Shown here: piece by piece, positions 62,867-64,000 of the stretch
Numbering within the stretch: the first letter of the stretch is position 1
Layout: every line of letters begins with the position of its first letter
From: Comamonas resistens
GTDB lineage: Bacteria > Pseudomonadota > Gammaproteobacteria > Burkholderiales > Burkholderiaceae_C
Reading direction: 5' to 3'
NCBI RefSeq assembly: GCF_030064165.1
Contig: NZ_CP125947.1
Location: 4,340,001 to 4,404,000 of the forward strand
DNA: 64,000 nucleotides
The notes under the pieces: generated by a model
The model's input: the letters and a program-made list of their open reading frames with translations, nothing else
Told to the model about the DNA's origin: nothing
The model's database searches: none
Program-made: the position numbers and the translations under genes

Positions 62867-64000
62867 ATGATCCGGATCGCAGAACTCAAACTTCCCCTCT
62901 CGCAGGTTCAATACCACCCCGAGAACCACACCGAATTTCACCCCACGGAAAAGCTCACGCAACTGGCGGCAGAGCGCCTGGGGGTCACGACACAGGCCAT
63001 CGCCAGCCTGCAGGTCTACAAGCGCAGCTTCGATGCCCGCAAGGCCGAATTGCTGGCCGTCTATATCGCCGATGTCGCACTGGTAGATGAAAGCCAGGAA
63101 GCCGCGCTGCTGCAGCGCTTTGCAGGCGACTCCCATGTCAACCCCACGCCCGATCAGCGCTGGACGCCCATAGGCCAGGCTCCCGCCGATCTGGCCGAGC
63201 GCCCCGTGGTCGTGGGATTCGGCCCCTGCGGTATGTTTGCCGCCCTGGTACTGGCCCAGATGGGCTTCAAGCCCATCGTGCTGGAGCGCGGCAAGACCGT
63301 GCGTGAGCGCACCAAGGACACCTGGCGCCTGTGGCGCAAGCGCGAGCTGACGCCAGAGTCCAATGTGCAGTTCGGCGAAGGCGGTGCCGGCACTTTCTCG
63401 GACGGCAAGCTCTACAGTCAGATCAAGGACCCGCGCCACCTGGGCCGCAAGGTGCTGACCGAGTTTGTGACCTATGGCGCACCACCCGAGATTCTCTACG
63501 CCGCCCATCCCCATATCGGCACCTTCAAGCTGGTCAAGCTGGTCGAAGGCATGCGCGAGGAAATCCGGCGCCTGGGCGGCGAAATCCGCTTTGAGCACCG
63601 CGTGACCGATGTACAGATCGAGGGCGAAGGCGAACAACGCCAGTTGGTCGGCCTGCAAGTGCTCAACCAGGCCACGGGCGAAAGCTATTCGCTGCCCACT
63701 CATCACGCAGTGATGGCACTGGGTCACAGCTCTCGCGATACCTTTGTAGCGTTCTACGAACGCGGCGTGGCCATGGAGGCCAAGCCTTTCTCCGTGGGCT
63801 TCCGTATCGAGCATCCGCAAAGCGTGATCGACCGCGCCCGCTGGGGCAAGGACGCCGGCCACCCGCTGCTGGGCGCTGCCGACTACAAGCTGGTGCACCA
63901 CGCCAAGAATGGCCGCGCGGTCTACAGCTTCTGCATGTGCCCCGGTGGCACCGTGGTGGCCGCGACCAGCGAGCCCGAACGCGTGGTGACCAACGGCATG
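62867..64000 (+). CDS. FAD-dependent oxidoreductase (COG2509 type), cut by the window end
   Basis: The frame is open from ATG 62867 to the last base, 378 codons with no stop, so the gene continues beyond the window. The N-terminal 85 residues form a helical/ferredoxin-like lead (MIRIAELKLPLSQVQYHPEN). They are followed by a glycine-rich dinucleotide motif VVVGFGPCGMFAALVLAQMG, LERGKTVRER, and FGEGGAGTFSDGKLY. This is the pattern of COG2509 flavoproteins (uncharacterised FAD dehydrogenases, about 540 residues). The physiological substrate is unknown. It is independent of sbcC (157-nt gap containing a hairpin). Confidence 0.85.
   Translation, partial: MIRIAELKLPLSQVQYHPENHTEFHPTEKLTQLAAERLGVTTQAIASLQVYKRSFDARKAELLAVYIADVALVDESQEAALLQRFAGDSHVNPTPDQRWTPIGQAPADLAERPVVVGFGPCGMFAALVLAQMGFKPIVLERGKTVRERTKDTWRLWRKRELTPESNVQFGEGGAGTFSDGKLYSQIKDPRHLGRKVLTEFVTYGAPPEILYAAHPHIGTFKLVKLVEGMREEIRRLGGEIRFEHRVTDVQIEGEGEQRQLVGLQVLNQATGESYSLPTHHAVMALGHSSRDTFVAFYERGVAMEAKPFSVGFRIEHPQSVIDRARWGKDAGHPLLGAADYKLVHHAKNGRAVYSFCMCPGGTVVAATSEPERVVTNGM

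Noticed and set aside
1..64000. CRISPR arrays, tRNA genes, prophage or plasmid functions, restriction-modification or other defence systems
   Set aside because: Scanning found no regularly spaced repeats, no tRNA-like T-arm or CCA contexts, and no phage, transposase, methyltransferase-of-DNA or toxin-antitoxin signatures. SbcCD and XerC are housekeeping here.

Overview
The window is about 64 kb of GC-rich chromosome from a betaproteobacterium, most likely a Comamonas-like member of the Comamonadaceae. This rests on protein resemblance, on a complete Burkholderiales-type dcw cluster, on the hslVU / STAS-protein / dksA / cobW-like / xerC / DUF484 / dapF neighbourhood, and on two families of dispersed palindromic repeats that I associate with this family. 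Nearly all of it is core chromosome. I see no prophage, insertion sequence, CRISPR array, tRNA or rRNA.

Layout. 0.4-3.6 kb (minus): tldD and rodA. 3.7-9.9 kb (plus): yqiA-type esterase, RNB ribonuclease, TonB-family protein, aroE, mtgA, ruvC. 10.0-10.8 kb (minus): an RcnB-like periplasmic protein and a small membrane protein. 10.8-29.7 kb (minus) is the division and cell-wall cluster, transcribed mraZ-rsmH-ftsL-ftsI-murE-murF-mraY-murD-ftsW-murG-murC-ddl-ftsQ-ftsA-ftsZ-lpxC. Many of its genes overlap by 4 nt, and a three-copy 10-bp-periodic MraZ operator lies upstream of mraZ. 30.0-38.9 kb (minus): hslU, hslV, a STAS-domain protein, dksA, a His-rich CobW-family GTPase, xerC, a DUF484 gene and dapF. 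39.0-47.3 kb (minus) is a catabolic operon for an aromatic or phenylpropenoid acid: crotonase, feruloyl-CoA-synthase-type ligase, SDR dehydrogenase, two near-identical Bug solute-binding proteins, acyl-CoA dehydrogenase and a terminal MarR regulator. A perfect 15-bp palindrome sits inside the spacer of its predicted promoter. 47.5-50.0 kb (plus): a Nudix/metallo-beta-lactamase fusion and a pseudouridine-synthase-like protein that has lost its catalytic residues. 50.1-50.4 kb (minus): rnpB (RNase P RNA). 50.4-64 kb: AraC regulator with divergent EamA transporter, a 53-residue membrane protein, cysteine synthase, a secreted protein, an M28 peptidase lipoprotein, an ABC exporter, a DUF2164 gene, sbcD-sbcC, and a COG2509-type flavoprotein cut by the window end.

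The most notable signals are these. (1) The S4-domain pseudouridine-synthase homologue lacks the catalytic Asp, the conserved Tyr and the Arg-rich motif. (2) The catabolic operon has a promoter-embedded palindrome. (3) Two repeat families sit just after stop codons, always in the same orientation relative to the gene, and one seems to have been captured in frame inside aroE. (4) There are two copies of a 77-92 bp MITE-like element with 12-bp terminal inverted repeats. (5) MurD carries an extra N-terminal region of about 145 residues. (6) DksA has lost most of its zinc cysteines and carries a long N-terminal tail. All family names come from reading the sequences. No database search was run.
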